DNA of 64,000 nt from Gadus chalcogrammus. Taxonomy: Eukaryota > Chordata > Actinopteri > Gadiformes > Gadidae. The position numbers were made by a program, and so were the translations under genes. The stretch is taken from positions 28,437,102 through 28,501,101 of the forward strand of contig NC_079426.1 of the NCBI RefSeq assembly GCF_026213295.1. Reading direction: 5' to 3'. Of this stretch, positions 34,176 to 44,833 are shown one piece after another (within the stretch, counting starts at the first letter, position 1; the number at the start of each line of letters is the position of its first letter). The notes below the pieces were generated by a model. The model ran no database searches, was not told where the DNA came from, and saw only the letters and a list, made by a program, of their open reading frames with translations.

Positions 34176-35429
34176 TACTTATATTATACTATATACCTGA
34201 CATTTGAATTTTATTGTTTATTGTTATTGTTCCCACGAAACACCTCCGGGACCGGACGAAACTGTCCGTATCCGGAGGTATGAAGAGGCCAAGGCGGCTG
34301 CATGCTTCAGCGTTGGTGTTACGTTGTTGCGCCAAATTTACTCAAAGCAATTCATGCTCCCTTTTAGGTTGCGCGTGTTGCCAAGCAATTTACCGCCAGA
34401 ACAGTAGGTGGAGTAATATGTGGAGTAAAGTTTTTCGTTGAAGACGACCTCGAGAATGACGTCTTTGTCTGTGGGAGTCGTTGGTTTGTTTATGTGCCAG
34501 ATCGTGTTCTCCCCATACACAGTGAATGATGGCAACAGACAGAGGAACAGGGGTGATGAAGTTGTTGATCATTGGGGTTGTATAAATGTGCATATCTCTC
34601 TACATTTTAAAACGACATAATGTGATGGCAGCAAAGTTAACTTCACTTCACGTCAATGCTTTTGTATATGAGCCTGCCGGGTTCCATTCTATCAAACCAC
34701 CCACCCTCCTTCCTCCTACTGCAGCGTTTCTCAAATTGAACCATGAAAAGGAGATTTTCCTGGTATTGGTCGAAGACTACCCAAGTGAAGCCTATATGGT
34801 GTATTTGTGTGTGGGCGTCGTCGTCGGCTGTTTATAAACCGCCTCCCAGTCATGTTCTACACATTGAACTATGGCAGAGAAATGTGATACTCCAGACAGG
34901 AAGTAGTAACCAGACCAGCAGACCAATCACAGCCTTGCAGGCTGCGCGGCTCGCGTAAAAGCTTACGTAAAAAATGACGCAAGTCTAAAAAAATCGCCCG
35001 ACGCACGCAAGACGTGAGAAGTCGCGCAAGGGGTGCGCAAGGGGTGCGCAAGGGCGCGCAAGGGCCTCTTGCGCTTGCGCTTACGCTTACGTAACTGAGC
35101 ATAAATCGGCCTTAACGCCCCCAACGCAACGCTTCAACGCTTCAACGCGTGTACCGCGCCTAGACCAATGGTTCCCTATGCAAAAATGACGATTTTCAAA
35201 GCCCCTAACGCGAGCAACGCGGTTGGTGTGGCCGTACCTTAAGAATAGGACACACCACTCTGTATTGTATTTTAGTGCTTTCTCTATTTTATATGAATAT
35301 TAATATGCAGGAACTATCATATTTCTTTCAATAGCTTCCATGCCATGTGACCCAGTGACTCCAAACCAGTATCTAATTGTAATGGTAAACCCTAAGAATA
35401 GGACACACCACTTTGTATTGTATTTTAGG

Positions 35430-36450
35430 GCTTATATCCCTGGCAAGTTTAACTCGGCCGGACATGTCAAAGGAGAGGAGGCAGACAAAGCAGACATTAC
35501 GACTATTTGACAAAAATTGCGGCCTGAGAAGGGAACACTGTGTGTTCACACCAAACGCGACATTTGTCGCACGTTTGCGTTGTCCCCGAAGTTTCGCCGC
35601 GCCACAAAACATAATCTGTCGCTGTGCAAGTTTTGTCGAATTTGTCGCACCACAACAAGATAACCACCATTGCATGTCTTTACCTTTTGTGGAAGAGGGA
35701 GAGACGTCGGAGGACCCGACGTCTATTCATAATATTGTAATGACCACGGAAGAGGCAGTGAATGTATTGATTATTATTGAGATTTATTAGATGGGCCTAC
35801 CTAATAAACCGTTGGAACATACAAGACCGGAAACCACAGCAACGCCGGTAAACAAACCCTGAGAAGCCCAATCCCTATGAGCTCCCCACGCTACGGCCAT
35901 CCGGAGGCGCACAGAGCTTTTGGCCGTGATATTATATAAACAATTATATTATATATTATATATAGAGCTCCGGGAGTCTCAAACGGCAACAATCACTTTC
36001 TCCTCAATGCTGCAGTTCACCCCGGACTGCACTGCACCGAGTTTGACGGTTGAATGCTGATTTGCTGTTACGTTACACATGTCACTCAGTGGCCACGCTG
36101 TTGAACGCTGATTGGCTGTCATCATGCGAAATTCGCGTCAAAGTTGAAATATTTCAACTCCAGCGAATTTGTCGCGCCACAAATCCATGTGAACGTGCTC
36201 GCCTGTGCACGGCGAAAGTGTGGCGCGACAAATCAAACTTGTCGCCGGTTTTTTCTCTCGCGAAAAATTCGCCCGATACGCATCTCTACGTTCACTTTGT
36301 ATGGGATCTTGTCGCCCCGTCGCGTGAACGCACAATAAGTTAAAAGTAACATTACGTGCCTATTTGTATTCGATGTTCGCGACAGGGGCATTTTATACAT
36401 CCCCTGGAGAACATCTTGCGATACATCGCATATATTCGATATATCACCCA
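35430..36450. other. Central spacer of the foldback, containing a MITE
   Basis: About 35537-36335 has inverted ends TGTGTGTTCACACCAAACGC / GTCGCGTGAACGCACA and internal TTTGTCGC / GCGACAAA repeats, suggesting another MITE. 35958-36150 is a copy of 16855-17030. The ORF at 35413-35790 lies across the MITE end and is not supported as a gene. Confidence 0.5.
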
Positions 36451-37227
36451 GCCCTAATTCCTGTATATTAATATTCATATAAAATAGAGGAAGCACTAAA
36501 ATACCATGAAAAGTGGTGTGTCCTATTCTTAGGGTTTAGTTCTACAATTGGATACTGGTTTGGAGTCACTGGGTCACATGGCATGGAAGCTATTGAAAGA
36601 AATATGATAATTCCTGCATATTAATATTCATATAAAATAGAGGAAGCACTAAAATACCATAAAAAGTGGTGTGTCCTATTCTCAGGGTTTAGTTCTACAA
36701 TCGGATACTGGTTTGGAGTCACTGGGTCACATGGCATGGAAGCTATTGAAAGAAATATGATAATTCCTGCTTATTAATATTCATATAAAATAGAGAAAGC
36801 ACTAAAATACCATAAAGAGTGGTGTGTCCTATTCTCAGGGTTTAGTTCTACAATTGGATACTGGTTTGGAGTCACTGGGTCACATGGCATGGAAGCTATT
36901 GAAAGAAATATGATAATTCCTGCATATTAATATTCATATAAAATAGAGAAAGCCCTAAAATACAATACAAAGTGGTGTGTCTTATTCTTAGGGTTTACCA
37001 TTACAATTGGATACTGGTTTGGAGTCACTGGGTTACATGGCATGGAAGCTATTGAAAGAAATATGATAATTCCTGCATATTAATATTCATATAAAATAGA
37101 GGAAGCACTAAAATACCATAAAGAGTGGTGTGTCCTATTCTCAGGGTTTAGTTCTACAATTGGATACTGGTTTGGAGTCACTGGGTCACATGGCATGGAA
37201 GCTATTGAAAGAAATATGATAATTCCT

Positions 37228-40200
37228 CCTCTCCTCGAACCGTCACCTTATCGTGGTGGAGAGGTTTGCGTGTCCCTGTGAACCTGAGAGCTGTGTTGTC
37301 TGGAGCCTTGTGCTCCTGGTAGGGTCTCTCATGGCAGAGTGGTCTCAGGTGAGGGGCCAGACTAAGAATGGTTCAAAAAACTCCAATGAAGAACGGAAAA
37401 AGAGGAGATGTGACCCGGCCCGGAGGAAGCCCGGGGCCCCCGTCTGGAGCCAGGCCCAGACGGAGGGCTCGATGGCGAGCGCCTGGTGGCCGGGTTTGCC
37501 ACGGAGCCCGGTCGGGCACAGCCCGAACAAACTACGTGGCACCCCCCCTCTCTTCATCCCATGGGCCCACCACCTGTGGGAAGACACGTTGGGGTCGGGT
37601 GCGCAGCCACATGGGTGGCAGCGAAGGTCAGGGGTCTCGACGGACCAGACCCGGGCGGCAGAAGCTGGCTCTGGGGACGTGGAACGTCACCTCGCTGTGG
37701 GGAAAGGAACCGGAGCTTGTGAGGGAGGTGGAGCGCTATCAGTTAGATCTGGTGGGGCTTACCTCCACGCACAGTCTCAGCTCTGGTACCGTACTCCTGG
37801 ATAAGGGTTGGACTCTATTCTTCTCCGGAGTTGCCGAGGGCGTGAGGCGCCGTGCGGGTGTGGGGATACTCATAAATCCCCAGCTGAGCGCCGCGGTGTT
37901 GGAGTTTACCCCGGTAGACGAGAGGGTCGCCTCCCTGCGCCTAAGGGTTGTAGGGGGGAAAACTCTGACTGTTGTTTGTGCGTATGCACCAAACAGCAGC
38001 TCAGAGTACTCGGCCTTCTTGGAGACCCTGAATGGAGTCCTGTATGGGGCTCCAGTAGGGGACTCCGTAGTTCTGCTGGGAGACTTCAACGCCCACGTGG
38101 GCAACGATGGAGACACCTGGAGAGGCGTGGTGGGGAGGAACGGCCTCCCTGATCTAAACCCGAGCGGTCGTTTGTTATTGGACTTCTGTGCTAGTCATGG
38201 ATTATCCATAACAAACACCATGTTCGAACATAAGGGTGCTCATAAGTGTACCTGGTACCAGAGTACCCTAGGCCGAAGATCGATGATCGATTTCGTGATC
38301 GTGTCATCTGATCTGAGGCTGCATGTTTTGGACACTCGGGTAAAGAGAGGGGCGGAACTGTCAACCGACCACCATCTGGTTGTGAGTTGGATCAGGGAAT
38401 GGGGGAAATTTCCGGATAGACCTGGTAAGCCCAAACGAGTAGTGCGGGTGAACTGGGAACGTCTGGAGGAGGCCCCCGTCCTAGGTATCTTCAACTCACA
38501 CCTCCGGCGGAGCTTTTCTGGCATTCCTGTGGAGGTTGGGGGCATTGAGCCGGAGTGGGCGGTGTTCAAAGCCTCCATTGCTGAAGCTGCGGTGGCTAGC
38601 TGTGGCCTCAGGGTCTTAGGCTCCTCAAGGGGCGGTAACCCTCGGACACCGTGGTGGACACCGGTGGTCAGGGAAGCCGTCCGACTGAAGAAGGAGGCCT
38701 TCCGGGATATGATATCCTGGAGGACTCCTGACTCGGTTGCAGGGTACCGACAGGCTCGAAGGGCTGCAGCGGCTGCCGTGTCGGAGGCTAAGCAGCGGGT
38801 CTGGGAGAAGTTCGAAGAGGCCATGGAGAAGGACTTTCGGTCGGCACCAAAGTGTTTCTGGAAGACTATCCGGCACCTCAGGAGGGGGAAACGAGGAACC
38901 ATCCAAGCTGTGTACAGTAAGGATGGGACTCTGTTGACCTCAACTGAGGAGGTCGTCGGACGTTGGAAGGAACACTTTGAGGAACTCCTGAATCCGAATA
39001 ACACGCCCTCTATGTTGGAGGCAGAGCTCGAGGTTGATGGTGTTTCGTCGTCAATTTCCCTGGTGGAGGTCACTGAGGTAGTCAAACATCTCCGCAGTGG
39101 CAAAGCCCCAGGGATTGATGAGATCCAGCCAGAAATGCTAAAGGCTCTGGGTGTTGAGGGGCTGTCATGGTTGACACGCCTATTCAACATCGCGTGGGAG
39201 TCGGGTACAGTGCCAAAGGAGTGGCAAACCGGGGTGGTGGTTCCCCTGTTCAAAAAGGGGGACCAGAGAGTGTGTGCCAATTACCGGGGTATCACACTTC
39301 TCAGCCTCCCTGGTAAAGTCTACTCCAAGGTGCTGGAAAGGAGGGTTCGGCCGATCGTCGAACCTCAGATTGAAGAGGAACAATGCGGTTTTCGCCCCGG
39401 ACGTGGAACTACGGACCAGCTCTTCACTCTCGCAAGGATCCTGGAGGGGGCCTGGGAGTATGCCCATCCGGTCTACATGTGTTTTGTGGATCTGGAGAAG
39501 GCGTATGACCGGGTCCCCCGGGAGAAACTGTGGGAGGTGCTGCGGGAGTATGGGGTAAGGGGGTCTATCCTCAGGGCCATCCAATCTTTGTACTCCCAAA
39601 GCGAGAGCTGTGTTCGTGTTCTCGGCAGCCAGTCAGTTTCGTTCTCAGTGGGTGCTGGTCTCCGCCAGGGCTGCGCCTTGTCACCAATCCTGTTTGTGAT
39701 ATACATGGACAGGATATCGAGGCGTAGTCGTGGTGGGGAGGGGTTGCAGTTCGGTGGTCTGAGGATCTCGTCACTGCTTTTTGCAGATGATGTGGTCCTC
39801 ATTGGATCATCGGCCTGTGATCTTCAGCACTCACTGGATCGGCTGGCGGCCGAGTGTGAAGCGGCTGGGATGAGGATCAGCACCGCTAAATCTGAGGCCA
39901 TGACTCTTAGCAGGAAACCGGTGGATTGCTTACTCCGGGTAGGAAATGAGTCCTTAGCCCAAGTGAAGGAGTTCAAGTACCTCGGGGTCTTGTTCGCGAG
40001 TGAGGGTACTATGGAGCGTGAGATTGGCCGGAGAATCGGAGCAGCGGGGGCGGTATTGCGTTCGCTTTTCGTTACAACCGCACCGTTGTAACGAAAAGAG
40101 AGCTGAGCCGCAAGGCAAAGCTCTCGATCTACCGGTCGATCTTCGTTCCTATCCTCACCTATGGTCATGAGGGCTGGGTGATGACCGAAAGGACGAGATC

Positions 40201-40598
40201 GCGGGTACAAGCGGCCGAGATGAGTTTTCTCAGAAGGGTGGCTGGCGTCTCCCTTAGGGATAGGGTGAGAAGCTCAGCCATCCGTGAGGAACTCGGATTA
40301 GAGCCGCTGCTCCTTTACTTAGAAAGGAGTCAGCTGAGGTGGTTCGGGCATCTGGTAAGGATGCCCACTGGGCGCCTTCCTTGGGAGGTGTTTCAGGCAC
40401 GTCCAGTGGGGAGGAGACCTCGGGGAAGACCCAGGACTAGGTGGAGAGATTATATCTCAACACTGGCCTGGGAACGCCTCGGGATCCCCCCGTCAGAGCT
40501 GGTCAATGTGGCCCGGGAAAGGGAAGTCTGTGGCCCCCTGCTTGAGCTGCTCCCCCCGCGACCCGACCCCGGATAAGCGGATGACGATGAGGATGAGG
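37228..40598 (+). mobile_element. RTE-like non-LTR retrotransposon, near full length
   Basis: Begins CTCTCCTCGAACCGTCACC and ends in a GATGAG-type tail (40577-40598). The 12-bp duplication ATGATAATTCCT flanks it (37216-37227 and 40599-40610). Excising it with one duplicate restores an exact 153-bp satellite unit (31 plus 122 bp). Its single long ORF is open except for one break. The tail and protein type suggest the RTE group; proteins of this family are often mislabelled craniofacial development protein 2-like. Confidence 0.88.
37368..40576 (+). pseudogene. RTE-like LINE polyprotein, one frameshift
   Basis: An APE endonuclease occupies residues about 100-350 ([56 protein letters not shown]). 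Reverse transcriptase follows: [74 protein letters not shown] and [10 protein letters not shown], with catalytic Asp residues present. The reading is open to 40091. A probable 8-bp insertion at about 40070 then shifts it, and the thumb/C-terminal part continues in another frame to a stop at 40574-40576 (KAKLSIYRSIFVPILTYGHE, RWFGHLVRMPTGRLPWEV). The start codon is uncertain; upstream in-frame sequence is GC-rich. The lack of other damage indicates a recent insertion. Confidence 0.9.
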
Positions 40599-43112
40599 AT
40601 GATAATTCCTGCTTATTAATATTCATATAAAATAGAGAAAGCACTAAAATACCATAAAAAGTGGTGTTTCCTATTCTCAGGGTTTAGTTCTACAATTGGA
40701 TACTGGTTTGGAGTCACTGGGTCACATGGCATGGAAGCTATTGAAAGAAATATGATAATTCCTGCATATTAATATTCATATAAAATAGAGAAAGCCCTAA
40801 AATACAATACAAAGTGGTGTGTCTTATTCTTAGGGTTTACCATTACAATTGGATACTGGTTTGGAGTCACTGGGTTACATGGCATGGAAGCTATTGAAAG
40901 AAATATGATAATTCCTGCATATTAATATTCATATAAAATAGAGGAAGCACTAAAATACCATAAAGAGTGGTGTGTCCTATTCTCAGGGTTTAGTTCTACA
41001 ATTGGATACTGGTTTGGAGTCACTGGGTTACATGGCATGGAAGCTATTGAAAGAAATATGATAATGCCTGCATATTAATATTCATATAAAATAGAGAAAG
41101 CCCTAAAATACAATACAAAGTGGTGTGTCTTATTCTTAGGGTTTACCATTACAATTGGATGCTGGTTTAGAGTCACTGGGTTACATGGCATGGAAGCTAT
41201 TGAAAGAAATATGATAATGCCTGCTTATTAATATTCATATAAAATAGAGAAAGCACTAAAATACAATACAAAGTGGTGTGTCCTATTCTCAGGGTTTAGT
41301 TCTACAATTGGATACTGGTTTGGAGTCACTGGGTTACATGGCATGGAAGCTATTGAAAGAAATATGATAATGCCTGCATATTAATATTCATATAAAATAG
41401 AGAAAGCCCTAAAATACAATACAAAGTGGTGTGTCTTATTCTTAGGGTTTACCATTACAATTGGATACTGGTTTAGAGTCACTGGGTTACATGGCATGGA
41501 AGCTATTGAAAGAAATATGATAATGCCTGCTTATTAATATTCATATAAAATAGAGAAAGCACTAAAATGCCATAAAGAGTGGTGTGTCCTATTCTCAGGG
41601 TTTAGTTCTACAATTGGATACTGGTTTGGAGTCACTGGGTCACATGGCATGGAAGCTATTGAAAGAAATATGATAATGCCTGCTTATTAATATTCATATA
41701 AAATAGAGAAAGCACTAAAATACAATACAAAGTGGTGTGTCCTATTCTCAGGGTTTAGTTCTACAATTGGATACTGGTTTGGAGTCACTGGGTTACATGG
41801 CATGGAAGCTATTGAAAGAAATATGATAATGCCTGCATATTAATATTCATATAAAATAGAGAAAGCACTAAAATACAATACAAAGTGGTGTGTCCTATTC
41901 TCAGGGTTTAGTTCTACAATTGGATACTGGTTTGGAGTCACTGGGTTACATGGCATGGAAGCTATTGAAAGAAATATGATAATGCCTGCATATTAATATT
42001 CATATAAAATAGAGAAAGCACTAAAATACCATAAAAAGTGGTGTGTCCTATTCTCACGGTTTAGTCCTACAATTAGATACTGGTTTGGAGTCACTGGGTC
42101 ACATGGCATGGAAGCTATTGAAAGAAATATGATAATTCCTGCATATTAATATTCATATAAAATAGAGAAAGCACTAAAATACAATACAAAGTGGTGTGTC
42201 CTATTCTTAGGGTTTAGTTCTACAATTGGATACTGGTTTGGAGTCACTGGGTCACATGGCATGGAAGCTATTGAAAATACTGCAAGTATTTTGCATTGAT
42301 ATATTTACGTGAAGTAATTTATTGACGGTCCCTAAATCAGTTTCCAGCGATTCACCGCGAGGCTCTGCGAGGTGCGCTAACCGTTCTCCTGCTGCTATTG
42401 TCGGGCAAATATCCGTGAAGTCGCGGCTGGAACTGGACTGAATATCCGTCGAATATCCAACCTAAAACTAAATTCACCGCGGTCCAGCAGTCAAGAATCA
42501 GTGCTCGTGTCATTCCGACCTAGGAGCAGACCCACTGCCGTTCATAGTGAAGGATTACCCCCGAAAGGACATCGGCCCTGGAGGGAACGTCTTATGGAAG
42601 CATATATGTAGCAAAATTCAAATGGCAATGCAATTTGCAATTTGCAATTCAATAAGTAATTACGTTATGCAATTGACAATGCATTATGCAATTTCATAAT
42701 GTAATTTGTAAATACGTTATTCAAACTGTATTTTAATATGCAAAATGACAATGCAATCCTCAATTAAATTTGCAAAAGTTATAACAATAAAAATACAATA
42801 ACATTTTGTCAAATTATTTTGAGTTCCTTTATTCAAATTGAAAAGCTATAGCGTCCCCGTGATTGCAATCCACTTCGCCACGCTCTGTGTGTTGCGATAT
42901 TCAAATGACATTTCAATCCGCAAAACGGAATCCAAAACGGAATCCAAAGAGGAAATCCAAAGAGGAATCCAAAGAGGAATCCAAAAAGTCAATATGCAAA
43001 GTGGCAAACGTATCAGCCAATCAGCGTCTGGGCGGGAACTACTTCACTTTCTATTGTGTCTGACTGTTTTATGTGTGGGGGGTGGGAGTAGTGATGGGAA
43101 TTTCGATTATCT

Positions 43113-43726
43113 ATGGAGCACAACATAAACATTAGTAAAAGAACTCTAGAAAGAGTGCTTCATAGGAATCAGCTGTGGCGAAGACGCAATAAGGCGGACA
43201 TCGGAGAAGTAGCCGATTTCATACATCGCCAATTACAGTCCTCTGGCCAACAACATGGCTACAGGTGGATGCAACATAAGTGTTGGATGGCAGGGATCAT
43301 CACGGACAGAGAGACCGTTCGTCTCTTGCTGCGTCAAATGGATGGTGGTGGCGTGGATCTCCGTGCACGGCACCGTCTGAGACGTAGAGTCTATGTCAGT
43401 CGTGGCCCGAATTATGTGTGGCACATAGATGGATATGACAAATTGAAGCCGTATGGGATATGCATCAGTGGTTGCATTGATGGGTTCTCGCCAAAGATGA
43501 TCTGGCTAAACACCCACTCAACTAACAGCGACCTACGTCTTATAGCGGGGTATTTCATTGATTCAGTGATGCAGCATGGTCGCCCATTGAAAGTGAGATT
43601 GGATCGCGGGACGGAGAACACACACATTGCCGCAATGCAAAGTTTTATTCACAGCAGTGAAAACGGCATTTCCCCAGACTGTCACTCTAGGTCCAAGCAC
43701 GGGGAACCAACGTATTGAACGCTGGT
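43113..43726 (+). pseudogene. DDE integrase-core transposase, truncated
   Basis: Starts within a helix-turn-helix (MEHNINISKRTLERVLHRNQ), then an inter-domain region (FIHRQLQSSGQQHGYRWMQH), then an integrase core with YVWHIDGYDKLKPYG (first Asp) and KVRLDRGTENTHIAAMQ (second Asp). The frame shifts near 43665. The expected third acidic residue is in the next frame in the words TGNQRIERWW (about 43698-43727). Coding similarity stops there and the sequence turns into the inverted right arm. It lacks the segment N-terminal to the helix-turn-helix; the minus-strand copy at 43742-43867 still has it. The family looks like the integrase-core proteins of eukaryotic IS3EU-type transposons. Confidence 0.75.
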
Positions 43727-43741
43727 GGTGTACGGCTGATT

Positions 43742-43867
43742 TCTATGAAGCACTCTTTCTAGAGTTCTTTTACTAATGTTTATGTTGTGCTCCATAGATA
43801 ATCGAGCCAAAATTTCAGCATTTGTATACCTCCGTCTGAAATAATCTTTAATAATCGAGTTCATCAT
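43742..43867 (-). pseudogene. Inverted copy of the integrase N-terminus
   Basis: On the minus strand, MMNSIIKDYFRRRYTNAEIL leads into the same MEHNINISKRTLERVLHRNQ found at 43113-43172. This is the probable original start of the transposase. Homology with the plus-strand copy covers only the second half. Confidence 0.7.
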
Positions 43868-43965
43868 CTCCAGCTAATCTACTGTAATAATAGGCTATAT
43901 GTAGCACCTATGGATAAGCTACAATTAGGCTACAATGACTGGTCTGGTCCTGTTGAGAAGTTATC

Positions 43966-44101
43966 TCATTATAATGAGATAGTATCTCATTATAATGAGA
44001 TACTATCTCAAAATAACGAGATACTATGTCAAAATAACGAGATACTATCTCAAAATAATGATACTATCTCAAAATAATGAGATACTATCTCAAAATAATG
44101 A
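43966..44101. repeat. Palindrome array, TCTCATTATAATGAGA type
   Basis: Six or seven modules of ATACTATCTCAAAATAATGAG or its palindromic form. It occupies a position comparable to the arrays in the other IS3EU-like elements. Confidence 0.92.
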
Positions 44102-44759
44102 GTTGTGACCTGCATTTTTTTTCTTTTACGTGGCGGAAACGGGCTTCCATACATACGAACTAGAAGCAGAGAATGTCTAATATGAGACGGGCTCTGCTAG
44201 AAGTGAACAAGGAAATTACGAGCAAGGGACGTAGTTCCCGCCCAGACGCTGATTGGCTGATACGTTTGCCACTTTGCATATTGACTTTTTGGATTCCGTT
44301 TTGGATTCCGTTTTGCGGATTGAAATGTCATTTGAATATCGCAACACACAGAGCGTGGCGAAGTGGATTGCAATCAAGGGGGCGCTATAGCTTTTCAATT
44401 TGTATAAAGGAACTCAAAGAATTTGACAAAATGTTATTCTATTTGTATTGTTATAACTTTTGCAAATTTAATTGAGGATTGCATTGTCACTTTGCATGTT
44501 AAAATACACTTTGAATAACGTATTTACAAATTACATTATAAAATTACATAATGAATTGTCAAATGCATAATGTAATTCCAAATTGCATTGCCATTTGAAT
44601 TTTGCTACATATATGCTTCCATAAACGTCTCCCCTGCTGTGCTTCCCGACTACGGTCTGGGAGCCATATAGCAGGAAAGGTGTAACACATGGATGGTCAT
44701 ATATATATATATATATTAATATCTATGTGGATGGTTACGACATTATGCTAATCAAAATC

Positions 44760-44832
44760 TCTATGCAGAATATGACGGGATTTTCACTTCCGGAACCAAA
44801 CTGTTGCGCTCTGTGGGCATGTGGCGGTCAAT
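44760..44832 (+). promoter_or_regulatory. Displaced upstream part of the aprt promoter (inferred)
   Basis: CACTTCCGGAA (44785-44795) is a consensus ETS/GABP-type site, common in housekeeping promoters. Before the LINE inserted, this sequence joined 48616 directly, which would place the site about 140 bp upstream of the aprt start codon. It is now about 3.9 kb away. Confidence 0.4.
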
Positions 44833-44833
44833 C

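Larger units (their letters stand above)
30341..35239. mobile_element. Harbinger-like element (GGTGCGGCCACACC ends), heavily invaded
   Basis: The ends are TGGTGCGGCCACACCAACC and its near reverse complement GGTTGGTGTGGCCGTACCT. The flanking TAA (30338-30340 and 35240-35242) is a 3-bp duplication, since removing the element and one TAA restores an exact 153-bp satellite unit. A 3-bp T(A/T)A duplication fits PIF/Harbinger. It has no transposase. It hosts the elements 30892-33184 and 33410-34033. A relative is at 62585-63682. Confidence 0.75.
30121..35428 (-). repeat. 153-bp tandem repeat, left arm (interrupted)
   Basis: Units start at 30121, 30274 and 35329 in minus orientation, about 2.7 units in total. 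The second unit is split by the insertion 30341-35239; its two parts are 67 and 86 bp, summing to exactly 153. Confidence 0.92.
36450..42284 (+). repeat. 153-bp tandem repeat, right arm (split by a LINE)
   Basis: The word GGAAGCTATTGAAAG recurs at 36585, 36738, 36891, 37044 and 37197, then after the LINE at 40733 and every 153 bp to 42263, with no exception. That is about 16 units. Units contain TATTAATATTCATATAAAAT and CAGGGTTTAG. Two variants exist (TCAGGGTTTAGTTCTAC versus TTAGGGTTTACCATTAC), alternating in places as 306-bp dimers. Confidence 0.97.
29921..42483. mobile_element. Large foldback structure with 153-bp repeat arms
   Basis: The outer 200 bp (29921-30120) recur inverted at 42284-42483 (outer word ACCGCGGTGAA; inner words GATATTCAGTCCAGTTCCAG and GACGGTCCCTAAATCAG). 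Directly inside lie arrays of the 153-bp repeat, minus-oriented on the left and plus-oriented on the right. A centre of about 1 kb (35430-36450) separates them. Large insertions inflate both arms. This resembles FB/Galileo-type foldback transposons, but no transposase and no clear target duplication are seen (only CCA lies outside both ends), so an inverted duplication by another route is possible. Confidence 0.6.
42593..44623. mobile_element. IS3EU-like DNA transposon with rearranged integrase gene
   Basis: The ends are TATGGAAGCATATATGTAGC and its exact complement, continuing as long inverted arms (42593-43041 against 44233-44623). AACGTCT flanks both ends (42586-42592 and 44624-44630), a 7-bp or slightly shorter duplication. 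The interior holds a plus-strand integrase-core fragment and an inverted copy of its N-terminus, so it is a rearranged derivative. The left arm has extra copies of GGAATCCAAA(A/G). Confidence 0.82.

Noticed and set aside
35413..35790. 125-codon plus-strand ORF in the foldback centre
   Set aside because: Most of it is translation of a MITE end (TTTGTCGC repeats); no splice context or motif.
37253..37804. 183-codon ORF at the start of the RTE-like LINE
   Set aside because: It is out of frame with the endonuclease motifs, and its C-terminal part overlaps them in a different frame without similarity of its own.
38240..39280. 346-codon ORF on the minus strand
   Set aside because: It is antisense to the RTE-like reverse transcriptase, a result of GC-rich codon use, with no own motifs.
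36450..42284. Possible rDNA or multicopy RNA gene cluster from the 153-bp repeat
   Set aside because: No box A/B, 5S or tRNA-like motif; AT-rich unit consistent with satellite DNA.
43087..43110. TAGTGATGGGAATTTCGATT as a hAT end
   Set aside because: It resembles a hAT terminus, but no matching second end or 8-bp duplication was found within the IS3EU-like element.
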